DNA of 20,421 nucleotides, taken from contig NW_014040405.1 of assembly GCF_001186125.1 (NCBI RefSeq), forward strand, positions 39,153 to 59,573, given 5' to 3'. The stretch's first letter is position 1; the number at the start of each line of letters is the position of its first letter. This document shows, piece after piece, positions 8,546 to 18,116 of the stretch. The notes beneath the pieces are model-generated. The model searched no databases. It saw only the letters and a list, made by a program, of their open reading frames with translations, and was not told the DNA's origin. Source of the stretch: Sphaeroforma arctica JP610. Lineage: Eukaryota; Opisthokonta; Ichthyosporea; Ichthyophonida. A program made the position numbers and the translations under genes.

Positions 8546-8766
8546 ATCTCATGCTCGATCGGTAACAGTCTCTCATATACCGTGGTCCTGGTCTGGTTCC
8601 AGTATTGTGTGCTCGAAGTCTTCCGTGAGTATCGAGCTGATGTGTACCTCTGTAGCTGCTGATGGTGGTACAAAACTGTCGTCGTTTGTAATCGCGTTCA
8701 CCTGTACTTGCGGAGTCGGGCGTGTAGTGACCAAGTCTCTGCCTGGGTTGTTGGGCTGTCCCTGTC

Positions 8767-10785
8767 CTAAGGTTGGAGCTGCGGATAGTCTGTGTGCCGG
8801 TTGTGCGTCTCGCGATGTGCGGTTGGTGTCACACGGCCGCGCCCTGCCGTCCGTACCCCCTGGGGGCGACGCTCGGAAATGGTGACATCACGAAATATGA
8901 CGTGAACCTGGCGGTGCTTGTGCCTGACATCCAGCACACGTTGTAGGTAATGTCGGCTGGGGTCGCTGTGCCCAGTTCTGTTATTGTCGTCGAACCGCCT
9001 GCGGGTTAAGGCGGCTATTGGTGTAGTCATGAGCCCCATTACTTGGTGGACCTTCGTGATTAATCCGGTTCTGGAGTCGAGCCGTAGTGCACTGCTGTGC
9101 GTCCTGAATGTCGGGACTCAACAACTGTAGAAGCTCGTGAGTCTTCATTAACTGCCATTTGGGATGCAATTGTAGAGTGCGTTCATATGTACGGCCGTTG
9201 AGAGCTTCCTCTAATAGTTGAACAATGCAGTGGTTTAATAAATTCTGTTGGAAGTCTGCATCCGTCTGGCATCGTTCACGTGCCATCCTGTGGTTCTCCA
9301 TGAGCTATGTCATGTTCCATAATAGGGATGTGCATGTTGCGGCTGTGGCCCTTGGCAAGCTTACGAAACGCGGAATCAACAGTGGCTTGAGTCTCGTGCG
9401 AGCAAATCTGTTCGATTTATAGTTGTGGCATCCACATCTTCAACCGTTCAGAGTTGTCACGTATGTAATCCAATGTTGACTTCTCAGCCTTAAAGTAAGA
9501 TTATACCTTGTGGAACCACGTAAGGCTCCAACTCTCGTCTAACCCTGCGATTTGCGCGTTCTTAAAAACCTCCAGTAGAGCCCCCATTCGTGTCCCGTTC
9601 CATGATGTCGTGGAGGTGGTATCTATTCGAGGGCCAATAGGGCCGTGTACGAGGTGATGGTACCGGACGCTTTTCCACTGAACGGGACTCTAGCGTGGCT
9701 CGAAGTGTTTCGATCGCTCCCCTAAGAGCTTCAGCTCGAGCCGTAATATTATCCTCTATTGCTTGGCATAACTCGTCGCTCAAGTGTAGTATACGTGCGT
9801 ATAGCACCTGTCGACTTTTCTCAATACTCGCCGGTGTGGGTGGAGGTGTGAGCGACGTCGTCTCCGTTCGCTTGGGCGTCTGTACATGCTCACTGGTTGC
9901 TGCCCTCTCGAACGACTGTCGCTGTTGTTGTTGGCGATAGGTCGTGCTCATTTGGTCCTGCCTGTTCTTGAGCACTTCCTGCCCATGTGGCTTTTGTTTG
10001 GTCAACACCTACTCACGTGCGAATTCTTGGAATGACGGAGCCTCCTCCAGAGACGACAAAGTCTCTTCCTCCTTGGAGAGTTGATCTGCCGACCCAGGTG
10101 ATTCGTACCCGAGTCCATGGTGCTGTTGTGAACGGCCTTGGATACGAAACGTGGGATTGTCCTCCCTACCTCGTGCCCTATGCCCCCGTTTATGTGGGCT
10201 AGTCAACGCTTCGTGCGCGGACAGCACTGTCGTAGGTCGTTCTGAAGATGTACGCTTCAGCCTTTGTTCGTACTTCTCCAAGAGCGACTGTTGTTGTGCC
10301 ATGAGCTCGGTTAGCTTCTTTGTCGACGACTGGCCCTGCACTGTGCCCTTGTTGTTGGAACGACGGCGGTGTTGCCTACGCTTATTGGGTGGGATGCGTG
10401 GTTGCTCGTTACCGGAAGATGAGGCACCAGAGATACCCGAAGACGAACAGGAGGACAGCCTACTACTAGCTACATGTTCACCAGTAATGGACTGCCCCCT
10501 GTCCGCACGCAGGTCGGGATATCCTTTGGCCTCGTCATTAATTACAACGTCTTCCTTTGTTAGGCTGATATCACCCCTGGGTGTCTTAGATGCCTGTCTA
10601 TTGTTAGCCGTTGCTGGGTGATGAACCTCTCCATCCTGTGGTTCCATCCGTCCGTTCTCAGCTCGTTGGCCGGTATGGTCCGTGACAGATTGGCGGCGCT
10701 TAGTCCCTCGACAGTCTATGTCGTCTTCCTCCCGACGTTCAGGGGTCAGATGTTGCTGCCTACGGCTTTGACGTAGGTTGGACAT
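8767..10785 (-). pseudogene. Element B gag-like region
   Basis: The minus-strand reading from the ATG at 10785 is rich in Q, S, R and E, as disordered gag N-termini often are. A likely coiled coil lies at about residues 165-185 of the first part (KLTELMAQQQSLLEKYEQRL). A second helical part near 9700-9900 reads LHLSDELCQAIEDNITARAE, and a third near 9130-9270 reads NLLNHCIVQLLEEALNG. A Cys-rich stretch near 8910-8950 resembles TCNSCRAQAP in C, which sits where a gag zinc knuckle is expected. The region is the structural protein of B, broken in a few places. Confidence 0.55.
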
Positions 10786-12026
10786 AATAGTACGTTGTGT
10801 AGATCAATGGATGTTTGGACATGTATGTAAATGTCCTCGAAATAGGTCGAGCATAAATACTTCTCCGTCCTAGAGATCGTTTCTCATCTCAACAAGTCTC
10901 GACACTGTTTGCCTGGAAAGATTTATTCCGTGCCCTATACTACGTTCCTTTTCAGAGTGGTACATTAGTACATGAATCCTGCTCATGCCTCCAGCAGACT
11001 ATGGTGTTTTTCGATGAAGTACTTGTCGGGGTTCACCATACACTCCTTGGGTGCTACTCCCACCTCCTAGTGGAGTCACATCCTTCTTCGGCGACCTACT
11101 TTTGCTCCTTAGAGAGCTCCACAGCTCTTGCTTTACTCCCCTTCCTTCGCCAATCTTACTCCCTTGCGCAGCTGCACGTGCCGTCGCGGTTATTGGTATG
11201 TAACTGCCCAGTGTCGGCCTGTCGTGCCCTACGGAGCCCTCTGCATACCTCTAGATCCTGCTTGGTACTTTCCTTCGAGCACCTCTAACACGAAGTCCTG
11301 CTTAGACAATTAGTTCCTAGTGCCTCTGTGGATTCTAACTGTGCATTATATAATTCTTACCTCGACATCCCCTAGTTTACCAAATATCACCCTTGTCTAT
11401 GTACTGTAACTTCTAAGTCGGTTCTTTGATTTACAGTGAGACTCAAATTGTACTATTAGTCCGCATCGTACCACGATCCTATTGCTAACCTCTCTGTTCC
11501 ATGTACCTGGGTACCATTTGAATATGTACATACTCTCTACCCATTCGATCTCTCAATTTCGTCAAGAAGAATCTCTCATACCACGTTAGTGACGTTCTAT
11601 GCCTATGATATTATGGTATACATATATAATTGTTTACGCTGACTTGTTCTTTGTGTCCTTACTTGCTTTCTAACCATCGTTTTAGTCCCTTTCAGTATCT
11701 TCTAACTGGGACATTGCGAAGTACTCTTCCCTTTTTCTATGCCTAGAGTTAGGGTGTATTTCTTGTAGTATTGTATCTACTTGCTTCATTTACCATAGGA
11801 GCAACATTCCTGATTATATTCCCGAGTTCTGCTATGCATACAACACATTAGATCTTACTCACTATATACACTGGTTTCTTTTCTCTAACGCAATTCCTAC
11901 TGAGCATCCTCTAACCCAAAAATTTCCAGAATAGGGTTCTAACTCGATATCTAACCTACAATCTCACCCATACTATTTGTTACTACAACATATAATTACC
12001 AAACTATTTTGCACCATCGTTTCTAC
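10786..12026. other. Pyrimidine-rich stretch (plus strand) without a recognised gene
   Basis: This 1.2-kb stretch is rich in C and T on the plus strand, especially CTCC, CCTC and TCTAAC words. It lies upstream of the gag start of B and may be the leader and LTR of B, but no LTR ends, primer-binding site or copy of the E or D LTR was found. Frames at 11001-11313 are short and lack any family signature. Confidence 0.4.
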
Positions 12027-12356
12027 TTAACAGATCGTCTGGCTGGACCCTCGTCTTGGCCGTTTGGCCCTTCTTGTCCTGGATTTCTGTTCCTGATTCG
12101 GTTGCTTCTTGGGTTTGATCGTAGGCTCCTTGGGTTCGGTCGTAGTGTCGTTGTTTGCCTCCGTTCTTGGAGACACAGTAAAGTTAGCTACCTGTCTAGG
12201 AAGCCTGAAACGTTCGAGCTGTCTAGCCATACTGATTCTATTGAGCCTGAATCGTCCTTTGCTCGGGTAGGTTCTGAAAGATTTCGTCATTTTGTCGCGC
12301 CATCTTACTTTTGCTATTATAACAATCGGTATTCTCTTTCTTCGTTCGTCGTATTC
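12027..12356 (-). CDS. Candidate exon or small ORF, basic C-terminus
   Basis: Not recognised. On the minus strand an open frame runs from 12386 to a stop at 12027 (119 codons). Bases 12357-12375 read as a strong 3' splice site (T-rich run, then CTACAG), so the coding part may start at 12356 with EYDERRKRIPIV. The C-terminal half is very basic and P/K/R-rich (TIKPKKQPNQEQKSRTRRAK). The opposite-strand frame of similar length is hydrophobic and less protein-like. It could be a host exon or a gag-like remnant of the neighbouring retroelements; no donor-acceptor pair proves splicing. Confidence 0.22.
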   Translation of the reverse strand, partial: EYDERRKRIPIVIIAKVRWRDKMTKSFRTYPSKGRFRLNRISMARQLERFRLPRQVANFTVSPRTEANNDTTTEPKEPTIKPKKQPNQEQKSRTRRAKRPRRGSSQTIC

Positions 12357-12410
12357 CTGTAGAAAAATATAATAAATTTCATTCAATTATTATAAAGTAG
12401 CTTATTTCCT

Positions 12411-12532
12411 AATTACTAATAAACTCACAACTTCCTTGGTAAGTTAAAAATGTGGTAAACGAACGCTTCAATAACTGTATCGCAATGTTCTTCCTCTGTA
12501 GAGAGGGAGACGATGTCCATTTATTAGTAATT
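12411..12532. repeat. 13-bp perfect inverted repeat with 96-bp spacer
   Basis: AATTACTAATAAA at 12411-12423 is the exact reverse complement of TTTATTAGTAATT at 12520-12532. The sequence is AT-rich, so some chance matching is expected, but 13 perfect bases are notable. No gene was recognised between the arms. Confidence 0.4.
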
Positions 12533-12595
12533 GTAAAATTAGTGACTCTAAAAGTGAGTTATAAGTCATGTGCTGTAATAGTCAGCAAAAACCAC

Positions 12596-12619
12596 GTTTA
12601 TCAGATTATTCTGATAAAC
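12596..12619. repeat. Perfect 10-bp hairpin
   Basis: GTTTATCAGA, loop TTAT, then TCTGATAAAC. The stem is perfect and close to the left edge of element C. It is short of flanking U-runs, so a bacterial-type terminator is not suggested. Confidence 0.5.
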
Positions 12620-12664
12620 TGTAAAAAGCTATAATAGCTAAAATAAACACTAAAACCTAAATAC

Positions 12665-12868
12665 TTGTATTCTGACCACAAGGCGACAGGTCGACCCAGT
12701 CCCCATATAGGTCAACGTCAACACCAACAGTGGCAACAACGGCCAACAGCGACGGCTACAGCAACCACATGTAACAGCTGCCGGGCGCAAGCACCTTCAG
12801 ACCTCCGGCACATACCACGGTGCCACCACTACAGGGTTTACGGTGCCACCACTGATGCAGGACAATAG
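12665..12868 (+). pseudogene. Element C gag C-terminus, zinc-knuckle-like
   Basis: A Q/T/A-rich stretch is followed by CNSCRAQAP and, 14 residues later, RCHHYRVYG. The spacing resembles retroviral CCHC knuckles, which bind the genomic RNA, though the match is loose. A related Cys pair occurs in the gag region of B at the corresponding place. Confidence 0.4.
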
Positions 12869-13152
12869 ATCGCGATCGTCAGATACAAATATTCACAGCA
12901 ACGTACAACGCTACCGCAAGGGCAAGAACGCCACCAGTCGCAATTTTCCAACAGGCGGCAACGACAAACATGTCCACACTACAGGTTAATGTGGTCATAC
13001 AAGAGGACGTCCCCAGGAACGACACTCAGTCTGCCACAGAGATACATATACATTCGATCTTGACGGAGGAAGCTGGACAAGGCGACGATTCCTATCCGAC
13101 TACACCGCAGTCGTCATGGACTCCGTTCTCGGAGCAACCCTGAGACGTCAGG

Positions 13153-13560
13153 GTGACCGACGATGATGTAGCACTTACGCTGACACAGATATGGCAGGCA
13201 GCAATGGCAACCCAAGACCCACTGCTGTCTTCCGATAACCGTGTCTATATCCAACTGCAAGTGAATAGGCGTACATTCCGTGCGTTGGTGGACACCAGTG
13301 CCAACCGTAGCTGCATTGCTCGGTCATCCGAGACCTTTTAGGACGACCAATCACACCAGCACCAACTGGTTCGTTCATATACTTAGCAAACAAGGCAGCC
13401 CGTACTCCTCGGCTGGGAACAACAGAGGTACTACCTATACGTTATGGTTCCGAGATTATCAACAGGCCGTTTGAACTGATGAATCTACCCGACGGTATCG
13501 ATATCATACTTGGGCCCGATATGATGCCTAATCTAGGATTATACCTGGGAGGGATATAAT
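13153..13560 (+). pseudogene. Element C retropepsin-like protease
   Basis: The block reads QDPLLSSDNRVYIQLQVN, then RTFRALVDTS at the place where B has the active-site DTG. Further on come FELMNLPDGIDIILGPDMM and PNLGLYLGG, the second half of the protease fold with the hydrophobic-hydrophobic-G strand. The region aligns with A and B at both ends and stands just upstream of RT, as in Ty3/Gypsy pol. The copy is broken. Confidence 0.65.
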
Positions 13561-13970
13561 CACCGCCGACACCTATCGACCCAACAGAGCTCGACGACCT
13601 TCTCAAGCCAGTGGCTCGCCGCCAGCCCCCCGACGTTACCGAACCAGACGGAGTGCGGGCACGGCTTGCCACAGTTTTAGAAACGAACGCCGCTATTGAG
13701 GACAATGTACGTTGTCGCTTAGAGGGGAGTGAGGTGGCGATATCAGTCACCCGCGAGCAAGCAATGAGCATGAGAAGGTCAACACGCAATTTCGTATCCG
13801 ATCGATGGCTTCCGTACGTCGACGAACAAGTACAGAAATGGTTAAAAGACTTGGTGATCACGAAGCGTACGACACCGACGACGGTTAATCATCCACTTCT
13901 AGCGGTTCCGACATTCGACAGTACCGGGGGAGAAGAACGTACTACCGGACATGCTCAGTCGGATACATGA
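13561..13970 (+). pseudogene. Element C linker and N-terminal reverse transcriptase
   Basis: A frame at 13611-13970 runs from an acidic linker (PIDPTELDDLLKPV upstream) into VDEQVQKWLKDLVITKRTTP and NHPLLAVPTF. The latter match the first RT helix (VDEQ-hydrophobic-LxxGVI) and the SP-LLVVPK strand of Ty3/Gypsy polymerases. Palm motifs with the YxDD box were not recognised further on. It lies between protease and the methyltransferase-like linker. Confidence 0.58.
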
Positions 13971-14040
13971 AGGAACGGCGGAGACGGATGTACCAGAGGT
14001 GCTGTATGCAGACTGCTGGCAACTATTTCCCAGCTATTTT

Positions 14041-14424
14041 TAACAGGCTCAACGTATCGTTGGCCATAACAATATAGACGTATTCGCAGCACCTCACAAC
14101 GCTCAGCTGTCCAGGTTCTGAACTAAGAATGACCGCAATGGGGCGTTTGACCATGACTGGGCGCTGGTCGATGGATGGATAAACCCGCCATGGAAACTGA
14201 TACACCGCATGCTACGGAATATCAAAACAGATAACCCTAAACCCTAAACCCGCGAGCACCATGGTTTGACCTCTTCAAATCATTACTGCAAGCCGAGCCC
14301 GTGGTAGTACCCCGAACCCCGCATACATTTCTGAAATATGCGAAGTATGCTTGCGGGAAGGCTCCATGGGGCCACACGGTGGTGGCACGAGTGAGCCCAC
14401 CGTCGGGATTCCAACTAGCAGAGC
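14041..14424 (+). pseudogene. Element C Dam methyltransferase-like linker domain
   Basis: Two motifs stand in the same register 35 codons apart: DVFAAPHN at 14077-14100 and WINPPWKLIHRML, with NPPW at 14182-14193. D-x-FA-x3-N followed by NPPW/NPPY is the pattern of phage-type Dam adenine methyltransferases and of the methyltransferase domain of DIRS-like elements. The NPPW tetrad corresponds to motif IV, which holds the target amino group. After a telomere-like repeat, PWFDLFKSLL matches FPKFLSLL in D, and FLKYAKYACGKAPWGHTVVA follows, closely matching D. Whether the domain methylated DNA cannot be told. The copy is broken. Confidence 0.55.
14232..14251. repeat. Interstitial telomere-like repeat (CCCTAAA)n
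   Basis: TAACCCTAAACCCTAAACCC is two full CCCTAAA units with partial units at either side. This is the telomere repeat of most plants and of several protist groups such as oomycetes and apicomplexans. It lies inside the methyltransferase-like linker of element C. Confidence 0.6.
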
Positions 14425-14576
14425 GCTTCACACAACGGTTAGGATACGCCGAGCCTCGTCACACACCACACCATCAATGTTTGGACACTGCGCGGGAGAT
14501 TTCCGTTGCGTTGACTAGTGAAGCGGCACAACCAGCGTTCGAGAATGCCACTCCGATGGAACAACAACGGCGGACA

Positions 14577-15353
14577 CAACTCACACAGGCGCATCATGAG
14601 CAAGGCCATCACGGCGCCGCCGATACTGTCCAACAGTTGCAACAGAACGGGTATGTCTGGCAGGGGACGTTTGAACTAGCTACTAAAATCAAACGGTGAT
14701 GTGGTCAGTGTTTGGGCCAGGACACCTTGCGTAAAGGGTTCCATCCGATGATGAGTATTGATGCGAAGTACTTATGGGACCATATTCAGGTGGACTATAT
14801 CCCAATGTCGGTGACATCCTCCCGACAGAATAAATTTGTTTTACATGTGTTAGACGTCGCATCCGGATACTCGATATTACGCGCCACACCCGATAAGACT
14901 AAGGAATCAACCGCTCAAATGTTACTGGCCATCCTCGGCGAACATGGATTCCCACGCAAGCTGCAGACCGATATGGGGACGGAGTTTACTAATAACATGG
15001 TAGCTCCTATTGTCAAAGAAGTAGGTATACTCCATAAGATCTCGCCACCATACAGACCGCAAGTACTGGGCGCAAAAGAACGTCGACACAAGGAGATAAC
15101 ACGCTCGACACGCATCTGCTGTGAGGCAGTACCTCAGGCATGGGACGAACGGCTACCGTTTACCATGCTTTACCAGAATTTGCGTATCTCCCGACGACAC
15201 AAAAGCGCGCCGTTTAGCGTATATTTCGGCCGCCGTCATGTTCCGTTTGCAGATTTTACCGACGATGTTCCCGAGCAACAACCCGTGACCAATGACACGT
15301 GGGCACCACGGCTGAACCAGCTGCAGGATACGATTTTGCCTACGTTGCATTAG
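14577..15353 (+). pseudogene. Element C integrase, zinc-finger and catalytic core
   Basis: The stretch starts with the HHCC zinc-binding module (HHEQGHHGAADTVQQLQQNG, then CGQC at about 14701-14712) and continues into the DDE core. Visible core motifs are HIQVDYIPM, LQTDMGTEFTN and GAKERRHKEI, which supply the D, D and E of retroviral integrases. The end reads SRRHKSAPFSVYFGRR, typical of Ty3/Gypsy integrases just after the core. Integrase joins the element DNA to the host chromosome. This is the best preserved integrase core in the window, although the element as a whole is broken. Confidence 0.78.
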
Positions 15354-15413
15354 ATCACTACGGCATATACGGACAAATTAACGAAGACATCTGACCGTCT
15401 ACATGCACTTGAC

Positions 15414-15848
15414 TTGGTTCACTTCGAGGAAGGTGATGTAGTAATGGTGAAGTCGGAGGGACGCACTTCCAAAGCTATGCGCCCTCTGTTTGGCCCGTAT
15501 GTAGTCAAGCGTCGCAACGGTCAGGGCTATGATCTCACACATAGAGATGGGTCCACCCCCCAGGAGTTTAAAGGGAAGCTGGTTCGCGTAGAGTTACTAC
15601 GGTTGGTTCACCGCAGTCCGGACCCTCCATTGCACGATGATCTGTGGCATGAAGGTGGCGCAGCATTCCGTCACATTATCAAACATCGGACGAACGATGA
15701 TACGGGGAAGCTGGAATACCTTGTGCGTTGGCGTGAGGGAGTGCCAACAAGGGAAACAGTTGATGCTTTTGACGATGCTAATGACATTGTAGCTTATCAT
15801 AAGGATACACAGACACGAGCCAGGAAACGTCGCAGTGACCAGTTGTAA
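15414..15848 (+). pseudogene. Element C integrase GPY/F module and chromodomain
   Basis: The 144-codon frame opens with HFEEGDVVMVKSEG and PLFGPYVVKRRNGQGYDL, the GPY/F module. It then shows HIIKHRTNDDTGKLEYLVRW followed by REGVPTRETVDAFDDANDIV. The second block fits a chromodomain: a short strand, E-Y-L-V-R-W, and an acidic C-terminal helix. The listed first codon is TTG, so the stretch is a pol C-terminus and not a separate gene. Chromodomains at this place direct insertion to histone-marked chromatin in chromoviruses. Confidence 0.72.
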
Positions 15849-15918
15849 ATAACACCCAGATGTTTATAGATATACATATATTTGGTTAGTTACATGTACA
15901 TAATGTTTAGTCACCAGC

Positions 15919-17400
15919 TTGAGTGGTGAAGCACCGTTTCAGATCATGAACGATGCAGGTGACTATGGCATAGGAAGATGTCTGTTCCAAATTGTAGATG
16001 GAGTCAGAAGAGATATACTCTATTTCTCAAAAGGTCTCAACCCTGCACAAAAAAGATACGGGACAAATACTAAAGAGTTGTTAGCACTCGTATACAGTCT
16101 GAAACATTTCTCAGAATACATCAAAGGCGGCGATATAACATTGTGGACAGATCACAAAGCGATATGCCATATGAACAAGCAGCAAACGCTGCATCCCATG
16201 CTCGCGAAATGGATAGCGAAAACATTACATCACCACTTCACTATCATACACGTGCCAGACAAAGATAATGAAGTTGCTGACAGATTGTCAAGACTACACG
16301 AAGACACATTCAACATCCAAACATCGAATGTGTTGAAAGAAGCAAATGAGCACATACACAATGGTCAGGAATACACTGACCTAGAAACAAACATGCCCAT
16401 CTTAATGTCTGCCATAGACTGGAAACTACATCCACGATTCACCAAAGAACAAAACGCGCTTCTACAAAAGTGGGTAGATGAAATAAACGCATGGGCGAAT
16501 CCTCCCTGGGAACTAATACCAGATGTGTTAGACAAAGTCACAGAGGAAGCCACAAGCATTACGATTTGCGTTCCGTACTACCCAAACGCAAAATGCTTCC
16601 CCAAATTCTTGTCATTACTGGAACAAGATCCAATGATAGTCGAAAACACAAACAACACATTCCTAAAGAACGGCACAACAGCATGTGGCAAAACACCATG
16701 GGGGGTCACATTAGTAGCCAAAATAGGCACAAAGTCCCCATACTTCGACCAAAAACTAACGCACCCTGCAGTGAACATTGCACTCATACACATCGCGGAC
16801 GAGTCCGCAGAGCTAAACACAGTCACGTATCAAGACAGAGTCACACGCATAGCCCACGACCACACAGTGGGTCACTACACTGTCAAAGAAACAGTGAACA
16901 AACTCATACTAGATGGTCACACATGGTCTAGACAAAAGGAACAGGTCAACCAATATATTGAGGGCTGTGTACCATGTCTCAAGAACAAAATTCACAAAAA
17001 GGGATTCCACCCTTTACAATCAATAACCGCCGCATTCCCGGGCGACAGAATACAAGTGGATATCATAGGTCCTTTGATAGACTCAAATAGAGGCAACAAG
17101 TACGTTCTGGTATGGTTAGTTGTAGTTGTATATTCATCATACGCTATACTTAGACCGATGATGGACAAGTCGGCAGCTACCGTTGCACAAACACTAGTTT
17201 CAACCATGTGTGAACATGGAATTCCACAAGTCATACAGACGGGTCAGGGCACAGAATACGTGAATGACATACTCCCAAAAACCATTGAGCAGGCACCGTC
17301 ACAAAACTTAATGTGCAGACCGTATCAACCCAAAGTAATGGGAGCGAATGACTGCTCGCACAGGGACCTCATCCCTTTACTACGGAAATTTGTTGAATAA
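15919..17400 (+). pseudogene. Element D pol segment: RNase H, NPPW linker, integrase
   Basis: The open frame has 493 codons. Residues 1-125 are Ty3-type RNase H, with D12 (NDAG), E53 (TKELLAL), D78 (WTDHK) and D121 (EVADRLSR). Residues about 165-270 are the linker: WANPPWELIPDVLDKV (NPPW at 194-197), a strand ITICVPYYP, FPKFLSLL, and then TFLK and ACGKTPWGVTLVAKI. Residues 313-353 are the integrase zinc-binding module, with H315, H319 and GCVPC. Residues about 376-493 are the first part of the integrase core (RIQVDIIGPL, then CEHGIPQVIQT). The first codon is TTG, so the frame is the interior of a polyprotein. The element is broken overall. Confidence 0.8.
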
Positions 17401-17639
17401 AATCCAGGTAACTGGTGCTCATGTCTCCCATTTGTTCAAATGGGCCACAACCTGCGTTCCTCACGCAGACACAAATCACCAATGTTCAATGTGTACTATG
17501 GGCGACGACAAAACCAACACACCAATTATGACTCAACGGTCAGTGCACCAGGTAAAGCCATAACATGGGAAACACGACTACAGAATCTAGTGGAGTCAAT
17601 ACGACCACAACTAGATGCCAATGTGGCACAATATCAAGA

Positions 17640-17868
17640 AAAAAAATGCGCGCAGCATTTGATCGCAAATATCAAGAGAAGTATGTACACTTCCAGGAAG
17701 GGGACCTTGTGATGGTTCGTTACCTAGGTGAAATGAATAAAATGACAGCACCATATGGAGGACCGTACAAGATAGCAAGCAAAGAGGGCAACAGATATTC
17801 CGTTCGTAACCTTGATGGCACTCGCGCCCCCGAATATCTTAACTCAGTCAATGATTATGTAATTGGTT
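17640..17868 (+). pseudogene. Element D integrase GPY/F module
   Basis: The reading shows FQEGDLVMVRYLGEMNK, then GGPYKIASKEGNRYSVRNLD and GTRAPEYLN. It aligns with FEEGDVVMVKSEG and GPYVVKRRNGQGYDL in C. The module follows the integrase core in Ty3/Gypsy elements and binds DNA. Confidence 0.68.
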
Positions 17869-17924
17869 AAGCCAAGAAGGCTAGCGAATCCAAAGATTCC
17901 ACTACCAACAACCAAGTCCAACCA

Positions 17925-18116
17925 TCAGAAGAGACTCAATTCTCCTCGATACTAGACCATAGAGAATCCACCAGAGGTGGAGGAACCCAGGACTACCTAT
18001 TGCAATGGACAGATGGAGAGCGCACGTGGACACATGAATCAGACATCACAGATCCAGATATTCTTACGATATACCGACAGCGTAAACGACACAAGCGAAG
18101 GCAATACAGGCCGTAG
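17925..18116 (+). pseudogene. Element D chromodomain
   Basis: The reading FSSILDHRESTRGGGTQDYL is followed by LQWTDGERTWTHESDITDPD and ILTIYRQRKRHKRR. It has the expected order of a chromodomain: I-L-D-H-R strand, D-Y-L-L-Q-W strand, T-W with an acidic stretch, and a C-terminal helix ending in a basic tail. The aromatic residues Y, W and W fit the cage that reads methylated lysine in histone tails. It is a cleaner match than the chromodomain of C. Confidence 0.75.

Larger units (their letters stand above)
8391..10785 (-). mobile_element. Element B: broken Ty3/Gypsy-type fossil, gag and protease part
   Basis: In minus-strand order, B has a long gag-like region (10785 down to about 8770) and the start of a retropepsin that stops where the MITE-like repeat begins. 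Its protease is about 75% identical to that of C at the DNA level by eye, so B and C belong to one family. They lie head to head, B pointing left and C right. B is broken with a handful of interruptions. No LTR of B was recognised to the right of 10785. Confidence 0.65.
12650..15860 (+). mobile_element. Element C: broken Ty3/Gypsy chromovirus-like fossil
   Basis: Recognised parts in order are a gag end with zinc-knuckle-like cysteines, retropepsin, N-terminal RT, a Dam methyltransferase-like linker, integrase with zinc-finger and catalytic core, a GPY/F module and a chromodomain. Gag-protease-RT-integrase order and a chromodomain after the integrase place it near the chromoviruses. No LTRs were found, so both edges are approximate. 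The element is broken with several interruptions. It also holds a telomere-like repeat. Confidence 0.72.

Noticed and set aside
10151-10621. 156-codon plus-strand ORF opposite the gag region of B
   Set aside because: It is an antisense shadow of the Q/S/R-rich gag reading frame, and its Cys/Ser/Leu-rich composition reflects that.
12009-12362. 117-codon plus-strand ORF, hydrophobic
   Set aside because: It is the shadow of the minus-strand basic ORF, which has the better splice-site context; both are weak.
15885-15915. Partial match to the MITE end motif at the C-D border
   Set aside because: Only short AT-rich words such as ATGTACAT and TTTAGTCAC match, with different spacing.
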